This document shows, piece after piece, positions 36,101-47,500 of a DNA stretch of 64,000 nucleotides. This DNA comes from Antitrichia curtipendula (lineage: Eukaryota > Streptophyta > Bryopsida > Hypnales > Leucodontaceae), in contig OX579638.1 in the NCBI GenBank assembly GCA_951230915.1, positions 2,684,696 to 2,748,695 on the forward strand, given 5' to 3'. The notes below the pieces were generated by a model. The model did no database searches and was not told the origin of the DNA. It saw only the letters and a list, made by a program, of their open reading frames with translations. The position numbers and the translations under genes are program-made. How positions within the stretch are numbered: position 1 is the stretch's first letter; every line of letters starts with the position of its first letter.

Positions 36101-36610
36101 TTTTTCTGGCGTCTTCACAGGTGCCGAGCTCTTCTTCACCTCTGATACTTTGTCTGGCGTCTTCACTGGAGCCGAGCTCTTCTTCACTTCTGGCGTCTTC
36201 ACAGGCACCGAGCTCTTCTTCACCTCTGATACTTTGTGTGGCGTCTTCACTGGCGCCGAGCTCTTCTTCACCTCTGATACTTTGTCTGGCGTCTTCACTG
36301 GCGCTGAGCTCTTCTTCGCCTCTGATACTTTGTCTGGCGTCTTCTCAGGCGCCGAGCTCTTCTTCGCCTCTGATACTTTGTCTGGCGTCTTCTCAGGCGC
36401 CGAGCTCTTCTTCACATCGGAGACTTCGTCTGGCGTCTTCAATGGCGCCATAGTCTTCACCCCTGGTGTGTATTCCGCCAATTTCAATGGCGCCATGGTC
36501 TTCACCTCGGATTCCTTGCTTGGAGTCTTCGCTGGCGCCATGGTCTTCGCCCGGGGTGTCTTCGCGGGCGTATTCCCTGGCCCTGAGCTCTGGGATCTTG
36601 TTACCGCCAT
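30189..36610 (-). CDS. MPP10: U3 snoRNP protein MPP10
   Basis: MPP10 joins IMP3/IMP4 in the U3 snoRNP and is needed for 18S pre-rRNA cleavage in the nucleolus. Fifteen exons on the - strand, frame intact throughout: 36610-35572, 35239-35079, 34599-34588, 34485-34415, 34250-34088, 33936-33829, 33524-33387, 33098-33030, 32537-32496, 32276-32208, 32045-31974, 31695-31642, 30887-30746, 30598-30459, 30290-30189. This gives 793 residues. Family motifs are FLKLSDMEKFL, RPAPVMTEEH, KKGLGEIYEQEY, LCNRLDALSHFHFAPKP, LTPEERKRRRAQKKRKRK and a terminal LKL. The 12-nt exon 34599-34588 is the least certain; leaving it out keeps frame. Residues 66-190 are a lysine/serine/proline repeat before the conserved domain, followed by acidic tracts near residues 300-345 and in exons 2 and 5. 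Confidence 0.92.
34652..34885. mobile_element. Family C short TTAA element in MPP10 intron 2
   Basis: 234 bp between TTAA sites (34648-34651, 34886-34889). Left end CACCTAATGGACCAA, right end inverted CCTTGGCCTTTAGGGG. It resembles 40447-40641 internally (GATCAT..GGAGCGTTCTTTTG region, then GATCAATT.ATCGAATTG). It lies wholly within the intron and does not touch splice sites. Confidence 0.68.
35321..35538. mobile_element. Family C short TTAA element in MPP10 intron 1
   Basis: 218 bp. Right border TTTAGGGG|TTAA is intact; the left is GTAA|ACCCTGAAGGGCCAAG, one base off TTAA. The CAACTGTTGGTC and TTTTGTATCACCA segments match the copy at 43701-43930. It fills most of the 332-bp intron, yet the splice borders are intact. 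Confidence 0.65.
36041..36415 (-). repeat. 48-bp minisatellite coding the MPP10 N-terminal repeats
   Basis: Eight units of about 48 bp encode a 16-residue motif with core KKSSAPVKTPDKVSE. The fifth unit lacks four codons and the last two are diverged. Three looser KTMAP.KTP units precede at residues 22-62. It is inside exon 1. The antisense strand is also open for 225 codons, which is a side effect of the repeat and not a gene. Confidence 0.85.
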
Positions 36611-36790
36611 CGTCTATAGGGTTTCATCAAGGAATTCAGTTGAACATGGCTGTCTCCGCACCTGCACAACCCCGCTACATTGACACCATTGACACCACGA
36701 AGCTGAAACCCTGTGCTACGAAAACCCTAAAACCCTGCATCACTGAGAACACTGAGGGCTTAAACCCTAAATCCTCAATAGAAACCACTT
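36611..36790 (-). promoter_or_regulatory. MPP10 promoter/leader with telo-boxes
   Basis: Two exact AAACCCTAA telo-boxes at 36722-36730 and 36762-36770 lie 112 and 152 bp upstream of the MPP10 start codon, with extra AAACCCT half-sites between. Telo-boxes are known in promoters of plant ribosomal-protein and ribosome-biogenesis genes, so they fit the gene's function. The orientation is reversed relative to transcription. Transcription start is not known. Confidence 0.7.
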
Positions 36791-37308
36791 GTCAAGAGGA
36801 TGCAGAAGGCAGATGAAGGGAGGCGGATGAAGAGAGGCGGATGAAGAGAGGTGGATGAAAAGAGGTGGATGAACTGAGGACGGAGGTGGATGAGAAAAAA
36901 TATATAGCACATCACTTGGAGAGTTCATTGTCTTGCTCAACCAAGCCAATCGACTGGTGGAACAAAAAAATAATTCTGAAAATAGAAAAGTGAGAGTTAT
37001 AAGGTGTCAAAGTTGTTGAAGTAGTGACTAACTCAGAATTAGAATAGAATTAGAATAGTAAGTGCTACTTCCAGGTGACAGTACTCCCAGTGAACTGTTT
37101 ATAAATAGAGCGATCTATTAGTTTCTTGAAGCTCTCCACCTTGTCCACCCTTAAAAATAGAACTTGGGATAATATATAAGATCATCTTCCCCATACCAGA
37201 GGATTATTATTCTCTTGGTATTCTTTTGCTCATATATGTTGTTTAATATATTCTCTTGCTCATTTGTGTAGTTAGAGCCTGTGCCTTCATCTTAACAAAA
37301 GTTAACCC

Positions 37309-37731
37309 TTAACCCTTAAATGACAGGTTCATATCCGTGAAAATCATCTGTTTTGACACTATGTGAATTGTTGGATTAAAATAATGCAAAAGTACTTATT
37401 AGAAGATGATCTTCCTTTTTCATACAAAATTCGGAGGATGAATAGTTGCACTTCTGTCCTATAGGAAGATATTCTTTGTCATTCATTGACTAGAAAACAT
37501 CCTTAGCGGCGTTTATGGGTTAAACATTGATACTAGCATTTGATGTCCGATGCATGACAAGGATCCTTCTAGTAGGAAAGAAGTGCAACTATTCATCTTC
37601 TACATTTTGTTGTGAAAAGGAGAGGTCTTTTATAGTAGTTTAGTTTTCATTGCTATTTCTTAAGTCAATGATTCACATGGTAATGAAAAGGGATGATTTC
37701 CAAGGTCACCCATTCATCCTTTAAGGGTTAA
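37309..37731. mobile_element. Family D TTAA foldback element
   Basis: Left border TTAA|CCCTTAAATGAC, right border TCCTTTAAGGG|TTAA (415 bp inside). The two halves are inverted copies: GAATAGTTGCACTTCTGTCC near 37440 against AAGTGCAACTATTCATCTTC near 37585. Relatives occur at 4985-5265, 55680-55918 and 56036-56215. Non-coding. The TTAA and CCC tip form is shared with family C. Confidence 0.62.
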
Positions 37732-38776
37732 AAAAATAGTTAAAATGACTATTAAATATAAAATACATTTAAATACATATCATTTTAATGAGCTTATAAT
37801 GAGCATTGATTTAAGTAGTTACACTAAAAATGTTTAAATAAATAACATATGAATATTGTTTCTACTATTAAATATTTTAGTGGATTTTTTTGTCTTATTG
37901 ACAATAAAAAAATAATTTTAGATGCTCTTATAATGCAATTTTTGAACATCATAAGCATAAATTATAATTTTTGAAGGGCTTGTTAGAGATATATCCAAAA
38001 TCGCCCTTAGAATCTATTGTTTTACAAAATTGAACATTTTAGACAAGAAGTTGTGGAGGTTTGATTTTATAATACAAATGCGTAGGCATAGTTACCTTTA
38101 AAACATTCTATACTTCAATGAAGCCATCAAAATGATTTTTTATATCACTCTCATAGGTAAAAAGTAGGATCGTTTCTCAATTTCCAATCACCAATGAGAG
38201 TACTTAGAATATTCTTCCTCTAATTTGGCTCCAACTATATTAATGGGCCTTGATATGATGTTTTAATCATGCCAATATGCAGAAGGCTTGAATATTTGAA
38301 AAGTGTAAGAACAAGTCACACATTTATAGTAAAAGGGGCTAACAAACGATCAAAATGAATGAGAAGTGCTTAGGTCTAAAAACTTTTTTTCAATATTTTT
38401 GTAGGTAGAGCAACATGCATCTTTGTAATGCCCTAAGTGGTTATCTGGACAAAGTCAAAAACTTTGACACGCACCAAGGTAAAAGCAAGTGCAAAAGCTA
38501 AAAGTAGACAATGCTAAGGTTCCTTTAGCATAAATGTAACTCAAATGCTAATCAATATTTAGAATGGATAGCTTTCAATAGAGGCATTTGTAAATGTACA
38601 CATAGATTTTGTTTAAGAATGCATACCAATTGTATTTAGATTGAATGTACTTTCTAAATAAAAACATGCACATTTTGTAAATATAAAGTCTATTGTGACT
38701 GCTACATTTTTCAAATGTTGCTCTAAAATCTTGTTGGACTTATTAGTTACAAGTTAGATTTGTTGTTCTATTACAA
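37732..38776. other. AT-rich intergenic DNA
   Basis: No gene, element border or notable repeat is supported here. The next feature to the right is the TIR element at 38777. Confidence 0.5.
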
Positions 38777-39028
38777 CTACACTAAATAGTGAAATTAGGT
38801 TGCCTTAACAATTATGTAGCCTTACTTCAAGAGAATTACTTTACAAGCCACCAAATTCAACAAATATTTTTACAAATATTTTCACTTCTACACATGGAGG
38901 TTCATGAGTCCCAATTACAATTATGTTTAATTCAAAAGTAAATTTTTGTAAAGAAACAATAAATATTTATATAGTATGGAATGTCAAAAAATTAATGTGG
39001 GACAACCTAATTTCACTATTTAGTATAG
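38777..39028. mobile_element. Short TIR element (family E)
   Basis: 252 bp with a TIR of about 26 bp: CTACACTAAATAGTGAAATT at the left and AATTTCACTATTTAGTATAG at the right. A partial relative is at 17520-17587. Target duplication is unclear; TA inside the tip is one option. Non-coding. Confidence 0.72.
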
Positions 39029-39479
39029 AAAAAAAGTTCTTTGACCCACGCAATAACCAATATTATGGAGACCTTATTAAGTTTATACATGAATGAACAT
39101 GCAAATACAAAAAAAACATCTAACAATCTTGGAATGCAGGTTGGTTAGAATAATCATCAATTTTTATACATCCATTCATTACATACTTTCATCTGTCCTA
39201 TTTCTTATTATTTTCAAAATCATATTCAAAATTTGGCAAATAAAACAATTTCTTGTGATGTTTTCAAGAGAATTTCATTTAAAATTTCTCTAAATTTTTT
39301 TAGTATATATACTATTTTGTTTTTCAATGTTAAATTTTCTGGTAAAATTTTGGTTGTCCCAATCCCTTCAAATATAATTTAAGACTATATCTCAGGATAT
39401 AATCTCACCAAATTTTATTTTAGTTAACTTTATTCAACATTTAACTTACAATTAGTCAATTCACTGTTTATGAGACACA

Positions 39480-40011
39480 TTTGATGTCTAAGAACAAGAA
39501 ACAAGAAGTGGTAGGGCTCAAGCCGGAGGGCTCTAAACGTGAGATTATAGCGTGCCAATTATACCGTGTAGTGGTGCACATGCTCTTCGGAGAGACCATC
39601 CCACAACAGCCTTGCCGGTCTCCGCAACCACAGAGTGGTCCACTTTATCTTCCCCCTCATACAATTTCTTAATTCCTTTTTGCTCAAGAATAACTTTCAG
39701 AATCTCACATTCTCGCAAAATTCCTGCTTAGCAAGTGGCGCAATCTCCACGTGCAGCTTATGCTTGGGTAGGTGCTCTTTTCTTTAACCTATTTCTCAAA
39801 TTTTTCTCAAATTTCTAGATCCAATTTGTAGTGGTCACGATATCGTGGATGCTAACTTGCACTATCGAATTTTGCAGGCACTGAATTTGCGAGTGAGTTT
39901 CTTGTGAGGATTTGAGGACAATTTGACCCTGAAATTGTAGGTTAGGTAGAAAGACATTGTGGTATTGGTGTGGCATCTGAAGCCCTAAATTTTGAAAATT
40001 TCGAAGCTTGA
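39480..40011 (+). promoter_or_regulatory. Upstream region and probable 5' UTR of the SRPBCC gene
   Basis: GC content rises from about 39480. A likely leader intron runs from a GTAGGT donor at 39768 to a TTTTGCAG acceptor ending at 39877, followed by leader sequence to the ATG at 40012. A short open frame at 39481-39672 has no family resemblance and is treated as leader or promoter sequence. Confidence 0.45.
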
Positions 40012-43000
40012 ATGGAGCTGTCCGCGGCAGTGAGTAGCTGCGACTTCAGACCTCCACCAGCAAGATTAGGCTCTGCTAGAGCGCTCTCTGTGAGAGCAAT
40101 TGAAACTTCGAGTGCAAATTTGAGGGGCGGCAATGCAACGAGGCGGAATATTAGGGTTGGGGCTAGTGCTGGGGCGTTTTGTGGTCAGACAATGGGTGTA
40201 AGGGTTGCATCTGGTGCGCGCTGGACTGCCAGTACTTGGCTTGATAATTCGTAAGCATGCAGATCCTTGACCCTTGAGTCTAGTGCAATTTCGATATTAG
40301 CTCATATGGCTTTAAGAGTTGCTAAACGTGCTGAAAATTCAAATTTAACTCTGAAAAATTCACAACTTTTGGAAAAAACTCAACTAGGAACTTAGCCAGA
40401 TTTAGAATCACTACATGATAGTTCCACATTTGTTGATGAATCTTAACGTCTAATAGAACCAAGAAGCTCAAATTGGTCTCATTTCGAGTAGATCATGCAA
40501 GGAGTTTGTTTTTGTTTTGACCAACACATGTTCTTCACTGGTTTTCGTGATATAAAATTGGCACCATCTGAATTATGCTTTTCACAATTTGATCAATTGA
40601 ATTGACTACTTTAAACCAGGGTTTTCTTGGTCGTTCAGGGGTTAAGGTAGGGCCTATTGATACAGTTAGTTTTTTTTACCATTACGATTAATCGAAATGG
40701 TCATTTTAAAGCTATGGATCCTTGGTGATGGAGAGGTTAAGCAAGTCCTGGTAATACAAACGTTCATTTTAAGATATGATGATAGCTATTCGTAAATCAA
40801 ATGCTTTTTATATGTTGCGCTGTATCTCAGATTAAGGATTAAAGGAAAGCGTGCTTGTGACTCAACAAAATTCGAAATGGGAAATCAAACGAAGTAATTT
40901 TTTCACAAGGAGATACAAGGTTATGTTTGTCTACTTCAAAATCAGTCTATGGTTTGAAGCAGGCGTCTCTGAAGGAGAATAGTAGTTCGTCTTTATTAGA
41001 CTTGGGATTTGTAAGGATTACCAAGGAAAATGCCTTACAATGAGGAGGAAAGAATTCGGCTTTTGATATTGATGATTGCTTTAATCTTTGCAATGACATC
41101 AAACTAATGAAACAAGTGTAGGTGGCCTTATCAAATAGACAAGACAAGGGACAAATAAAACATGACAACACGAGGTATCTTATTTTGGACTGAGAAAAGA
41201 GCAGTTGTGATTAAGCCAAAGCCAATTATATTGACAAAGAACAGCATGTTCAGAATGAGCCACAAAATGTTCATTGCGAAAGAATTCTGCTATGTATAGT
41301 TCTGCACTATTGCTTACAATTAGGGTTAAATCTGTGTTATTGTCTAGTGCACAGGTGGAGGCAGATGTTCCGTTGTCAGAGGCTTGGGCTTTGTGGTCCA
41401 ACCAAGAAAATGTGGTGAACTGGATGCCATGGATTGCGTCTGTCAAGGTACTCTTATCTTTTTGTTATATAATTGAGCCTTCATAACGGTCATTGTGTTA
41501 GAAGTGAAAATATCTATATTAGTTATCATTTTGCTACCCTGCAAGAGAATATAAACGCGATTGTTATCAAAGAAAAATTGTTAGACTTTATATACCCCAC
41601 TACATTCTTTTGTCTACTTAGTGTCGGTTCCAAAGTAAGGTGGACGCCCTACTTGTCATTGACGCATAGGTGGATGCAAGATGATTGGTGCAGTAAATCA
41701 AGTTGTCTGAATATAGCTAGCCTACAGTAGGTAGACTAAAGAGTGTTGTGTTCACTGTGTGGATAAAATTTAGAGTCTCAAATTCAAGTGTGCCACAGTG
41801 AAAATCGATCGTTATAGATGAAAGAATGGATCAATGTAGATATTCTAGATGTAGAAAGCAAATCAAGTTTTATTTAACAGCGGCAATGTTATTGATGATT
41901 AAATACTACTGGTTAAAACATCTACGGTAGATAACGTTTTCGTAACCTCAACTGCTAATTACTATTTTCTTCCATTCTGTTCTTTCTTTTCTGTAAGGTG
42001 GCGTATTTATAGTAATGTTCAGGGTTGGCAACCACGAACAGGTGGTGGAAGGTAAACCAAATTTGTCGAAATGGACGCTACGATACTCAGCGTTTGGCCA
42101 GAATTTTGAGTTTTCCTGGATGGCTCGCCTCTTGAAGGTATTTACTTCCACTTCTACAGTTTGCAAATGTGTTGTAAAGCATTCGATCAACAGCTTGTAT
42201 TTCATGCCTGTTGAAGGACAAATAACCTTCCTAACTAAACACCTCAAGTTCGTCCAGTGATTATCTATCATTGAATGCTGCTTGAATTGATTGGTAGATT
42301 AATACAGAAATGACTGTTTTAATTCTATTCTAGTGTGTGTTTTGGTGCTTTTAGTGTGTTTAATGATTAAAGTTAGAAAAAGCGTGTATAAGACAATAGA
42401 GAAGCTATGAAAAGGGAACCATTTGAATATCAACTCATTGAAGCAAGACTGAAACAATTGATAATCAGTGGGAGGGGCTTTTGAAGTATCTTGCCTCTTG
42501 AATATCTGCATATAATTCTCCCTATCCTCATTCAACACGCTTCTGAAGGATCCTTGGTGGATCATGCTTGTTGACAGCCAATCCAAAATCAGAAAATCCA
42601 CTGGCGCTCGGTTGACGGACTTGCAAACAGGTGTGTTGCTGTTCCTGAGCATAGTGATTTTTGGGTAGATAGTTTGCCTTTCCTTACTTCTTTTGGTCAA
42701 TCAATTTTTTTTCTTTATTGCCATGAATAAGCTGAATTGACCTAATCGCTGGAAAGCTCATTTTGTAAATCTTGGATCAAATTGTACTGAACACTCTACA
42801 TTGCAATCAACTCAGTGATAGCAACATCTGTTTATTGGAGATATCTTACTTTCATTGCATTCTATAGCAGTGTAGATTACCCTCCTTCACTTTGCTCGGC
42901 AGTAACTACACTTGTCTATACCAGTTGGTTGAGTACCACTGCTTTCATTCTTGATGTGAGGATTTGCGGCAAAGAAGTTGTCAAAGAATTGTAGAGTCTC

Positions 43001-44582
43001 TTGGATCTATTAATTCTTCCTTGAATTAGCAGGGGCCCAAGATGCTCCTTTCAAGATGTTATGTTGCTTGCGTGTTCTTCTCATTTCTGAATTACTCTCT
43101 CTTGCTGTTGGAATCTTTTGATTCACAGAGGTGCAGTGCGATTCTATCCAAGAGGGCCAACGTCGTGCGGTATTGAAGTACGCCATCCTGTTCCCATGAG
43201 TAGCTCAAATTTCGCAGGAGCTGTTGCGTATGTGTATGCAGTAAACATTTTGATTTTTGGTCTTGTCAGATGACCTTTGGTAGTCGGGAGACCGAGATGG
43301 TTATTTAATAAAGTCGCTTTCATTGAATCTTGAATGTTTAAGTGTGAATTTTGGTTGATCTGAGTGCTCACATTTAGCAGAAGAGTCGAGGATTATACCG
43401 ATCCCAGTGAGAAAGTGACTTGCTTCCCTTGCTATTGACTGTCTTGAAATAGTGGCAAGCTAGAATCACCTCAGCATTAATTGAACCGTCCAGTGTCTAA
43501 TGATGAGCATTTCTATCATTTCTATCTATCATTCCTGTGAACTGTCCTAGACAGCCTTGCTCACGGGTTGTTAATTAATACTACCAATAGCAAAACTCTT
43601 GTACTAAACACTCTTCATCCGTGATTGTTGTGTGCAGCTCACGATTTCTTACGAGATTCCAGATGTGCTAGCACCCTTTGGGACGGTAGGAAATCTTTAA
43701 CCCCTAACGACCAAGGACTCATAGGTTGATGAAATGTCCAATTCGATTGATCATTTTGTTCAAATCATAATTCGGATGGAGTCAAATTATGTATCACCAA
43801 ATCTTTAAATAACAGTGCACTTGTTGGTCAAAATTAATTAAAACTGGGCTGAAGAAAGTCCCCACATGAACTACTGAAAACTACTGGTTAAAAATATGAG
43901 ACCCAATTTGGGCCTCGTGGTCCTTTGGGGTTAACTTGTCAAAAGAAAGTTTCCCCTATTTTTCTGGAAAGAGCTCACCTGACGGTTGGTTCTTTAGGAC
44001 AGCCTAGGTTCAGTATACAGGAAAGTACCTGTATGAAATCTCTGTGACCATAAGAAGACCTCCTTATGAATCATGAGGAAGGTTGTCTCCATGATAATAT
44101 TTACTCTCTCCGTCCTGAAATGATTGTCCACTTTGAATGTCATGTTTTTTTAAAGGTTGTTTTGAGTAGGTCAAAAAAATTTCTTCCTTGTGGCTAATTA
44201 GGTGCAATGAACACATGCAATGTTCTTCATTGAATCTAGTGATATAAAATTTGGAACTTTTCCTATTTATGTTTTTCACAATATGGTTAATGAAATTGGT
44301 TCCAAAAAACATCAACAAAATTGTGGACAATCGTTTCGGGACGGAGGGAGTATGTAAGATGGTGTCTAAGAGTTCCTGCAAATCTGGTGTGTTTTCGGTT
44401 TGTAGTTTTCTGGAAGACGTGTTTACAGTGTGACATTGGACTTTAATCTTTGTGTAATTCTTTGTTGGTGGTGTTGTCAGGGCGTGAAGCCACTGGTGGA
44501 GAACATCTTGAAGAGCGATTTAGACCGGTTTGCCGTGTATGCTAAAAACCAAAGTACAAAGAAGACTATCCCGCGAAAGTGA
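40012..44582 (+). CDS. Plastid-targeted SRPBCC (polyketide cyclase/dehydrase-like) protein
   Basis: Seven exons: 40012-40250, 41348-41447, 42042-42137, 42578-42630, 43129-43177, 43638-43685, 44481-44582, giving 228 residues with unbroken frame. Residues 1-80 are rich in Ser/Ala/Arg and look like a chloroplast transit peptide. The rest follows the plant START/SRPBCC family of Arabidopsis At1g02470/At4g01883 (VEADVPLSEAW, WMPWIASVKVVEGKPNLSKW, AFGQNFEFSW, IHWRSVDGL, RGAVRFYPRGPTSC, LTISYEIPDVLAPF). These bind hydrophobic ligands; the ligand is unknown. The first acceptor was set at TCTAG|TGCACAG because it alone keeps phase with exon 1. Introns 1 and 6 carry short transposons. Confidence 0.85.
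40447..40641. mobile_element. Family C short TTAA element in SRPBCC intron 1
   Basis: 195 bp between TTAA sites (40443-40446, 40642-40645). Left CGTCTAATAGAACCAAG, right inverted CTTGGTCGTTCAGGGG. The interior TTTTGACCAACACATGTTCT parallels the element at 34652-34885. Confidence 0.65.
43701..43930. mobile_element. Family C short TTAA element in SRPBCC intron 6
   Basis: 230 bp between TTAA sites (43697-43700, 43931-43934). Left CCCCTAACGACCAAGGACTC, right inverted GCCTCGTGGTCCTTTGGGG. This is the best-preserved copy, with a TIR of about 20 bases. It starts only 12 bp after the exon 6 donor. Confidence 0.75.
44104..44350. mobile_element. Stowaway MITE in SRPBCC intron 6
   Basis: 247 bp, flanked by TA (44102-44103, 44351-44352). 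The right tip read inverted is CTCCCTCCGTCCCGAAACG, the classic Stowaway terminus; the left tip is CTCTCTCCGTCCTGAAATG. TIR about 28 bp with few mismatches. Mobilised in other plants by Tc1/mariner-type transposases. Non-coding. Confidence 0.93.
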
Positions 44583-47500
44583 TTTCCTGTTCAATCGCAT
44601 CCTGCAGTGATTCTTCCATCAATTCTGCCTGTTTAGAATGTGGGACAGTCCATCGACTTACTCGGCAATCTGAGTTCTGTACGTAAGTGTGGCATATTGT
44701 AATTTTACCTATGTGAACACAGTACATTATTCCGACCTCTATGTTTTGTGAAGTCTCTGATTTTCTTCTTGTTGTATTAGATCGACTTTGTACTCCTAGA
44801 ACTTCCCAAATTGTTGTAGTCTTGCAATGAAATAAGTTGACGTGAGTTCTTGAAAAGTGTACATCCTTGAGATCAAATTATTACAGCTCCTACAAATTAC
44901 ACCCCTACAAACTCAATGTTTAATCACTGCAGACACGTGCAGGTGTAGAATGAGAAATATGGAGGTTGGAAGTTGATGAGGTCATCCAACTTTCAACTTT
45001 GAGAATCAAGGTTCAAATCATATTTTGTAGCACATCTTGATTTTGACTATAACCCTTGGGCATTGAGAGAGTGATGCTACTGCAGTTTTTGGAAATTAGC
45101 CAAAATGTGAAGGCATTCAATCATTGGTAGCAAGGAATATGAATTATTAATTTTCCTGTTTGTTATTTTTCTGTGTTACATGGGTTATAATTAGGATGAT
45201 ACTTAGGCAATATTAGAGTTGATTTTGGCTACAGATCATCACGTTGCATAACGAATTTGCCTATTATTTTCCAAATAATCTTGCTATTATTCTTGTCATT
45301 TTGTTTTTCAAGTAGCTACATTTTTGCATATAATAATATCACTACATTGAAGGGTTAATACAATGTAGTATATTAGTTACTCCCTTTGTATCGAAATAAA
45401 TCTGGGGTTAATGCGGAAGCGGGTGATCCTGTTTGGAAGGGAATGCATAGATCTTGTAGCTTTTAGTGAACCTCAATACGCCTAAAAGTTTCAAATCCAA
45501 AAGTTAAGCAAACCATTTTCAAAAAACATTTCAAAATTGATTATTTCATTGTTTTTTTCAATTGGCTCTAGTGCAATGTTTTCTTGTCCTCATGCTTCTA
45601 ACTCCCTTGCATTCATCTTCAATGAGATCCTCTCAATTCAATGTCGATGAGTTTCAAATTTTTTGAGGTTGAAATGCGTGAAATGCGGAAGAACATAGCA
45701 AGGACCGAAAGAACAAGATTTCTAACATGTTTATAACGTGTTGTTCATAATGGTAAATTTGCTTGATCAATCATTGTACACAATTGACACTAACAAGAGA
45801 ACTACAAAATATTTTACAATTCTAATTTTCTAGTCAAAGAAAATAATAATAATGAAAATAAAATTGTTAGAAGTATGTATTAAACTTCCTCACAATAGCT
45901 TCAGTCAATGCAAAGCCTCCTTCCTTTTTTTGGTCAAAGCCATTGAATATAGATACTTTGAGTCTTTTTTTGAGTAATAAGGTGAAGCTTTGATGAATTT
46001 CATTTAATTAAGGTAGGAGGTCTATAAATTGATTGAGGTTCTAAGTGCATCTCCTATCTAGGAATGAGTGATATGTTCCTTGAAATATCTATTACTATCA
46101 TTGATGAGGTAGGTAGGTTTAAATGAACAGTTTGTAGCCTTGCTACCTTAGTTGAGTAGCACTCTAAACTTGCCAAAACCAAAAAACCAAGCATTTGTAA
46201 ATTTACATGATGTTACCACTAAAGAATGGAGCCTTTGACCTTGTAGTCAAACTTGAAAGTCCCTCGCTTTGTATCCTCTATTTCTTCACTATTTATGAGC
46301 AAATTTATTTATTTATTTATTTTAAATGATCACATATCTAATATTTGTCAGAAAAATTTCAAATATTTTGTAGAAGTTTCAAAATTACTGTGAATTTTGC
46401 TCAAAGGTAAAAGAAATCATTTTGAATGTCAAAATCAAGTTTGAGGAGAAAAGAGCTCACAATATTGAAATACACATGGTAGTGACCATTTTTTTAATAA
46501 ATGACACTATATGATATAAAAACAACAACTAAGATGTCTTAAATTCAAGTCAATAATGTCTTTATAGCATTAGTAAAGTTGCACACAAAAGAATTGGATG
46601 AAAATCATTCATTCTTTAGCATGTACAAATCCTAGTTGACCTTTCAAAAGATAAAAAATGTTCCAAATTTAAATTTACGTTGCAGTTGATTGCACTTGAG
46701 CTACAACCATTTAGGAACAAGAAAATGACCACCTTACAAGTGTGAAAAAATAAGATATGTACTTTTTTTTAAATCATTTTATTTAATTTATATTGAACAA
46801 ATAAGGGCGACCTCATTGCATTAACAAGAGGACAAATCAAATATAGCTACACTATGAAGAAGAGGGACAACACCCAAGAATATAACAAATAGCAGCCTCC
46901 TCTACCAATCCCAATAACTAGGTTGGGCCATTGGCAAGTGACCCTCATATCCCTCATAGCCCAATTGTAGTGAAGTCCACTCACCTTTTGAGATATTGAT
47001 GATTTCACTAATTTTTTATCCTAAAAGTTGATCAATACAAATCAATCTATTATGACTCTTGATAACATGAAAAACAAATTTTTTCTTAAAAGGGACAAGA
47101 ATAAACTTGGTTACTTTAGTTCCATTGTTCCCATTGAAAATTGATGTGATTCCTTCTAATCCATAATTCTAGAGAGTATTAGCATCCAAATCTCCTCACC
47201 AACAATGCTTGGAACTAGTTGAGAATAACAAGGACTGGGTTGTTAATCAGATGGAAATAAGAGATGTTCTAAAATAAATTTCAAAAGACAAAATAACTTC
47301 AAAAGCACAAATCTATAAATAAGTACAAGCAATAAGTCAATTGGCCAATTGCACTTATCTAATTGTGATCCTTCTCTATAATTGAATCCTACAAATTCTT
47401 GCCTAAAATGTGCAACTTTTATTTATAAAAAATTTAAAGTCAAGTTTGGAAACACCAATTTTTAATACTTTGATAATTCATAGTCTATTTATAATGGATC

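Noticed and set aside
36006..36683. 225-codon open frame on the + strand
   Set aside because: It is the antisense of the MPP10 exon 1 repeat; the 48-bp periodicity keeps several frames open. MPP10 on the - strand explains the sequence.
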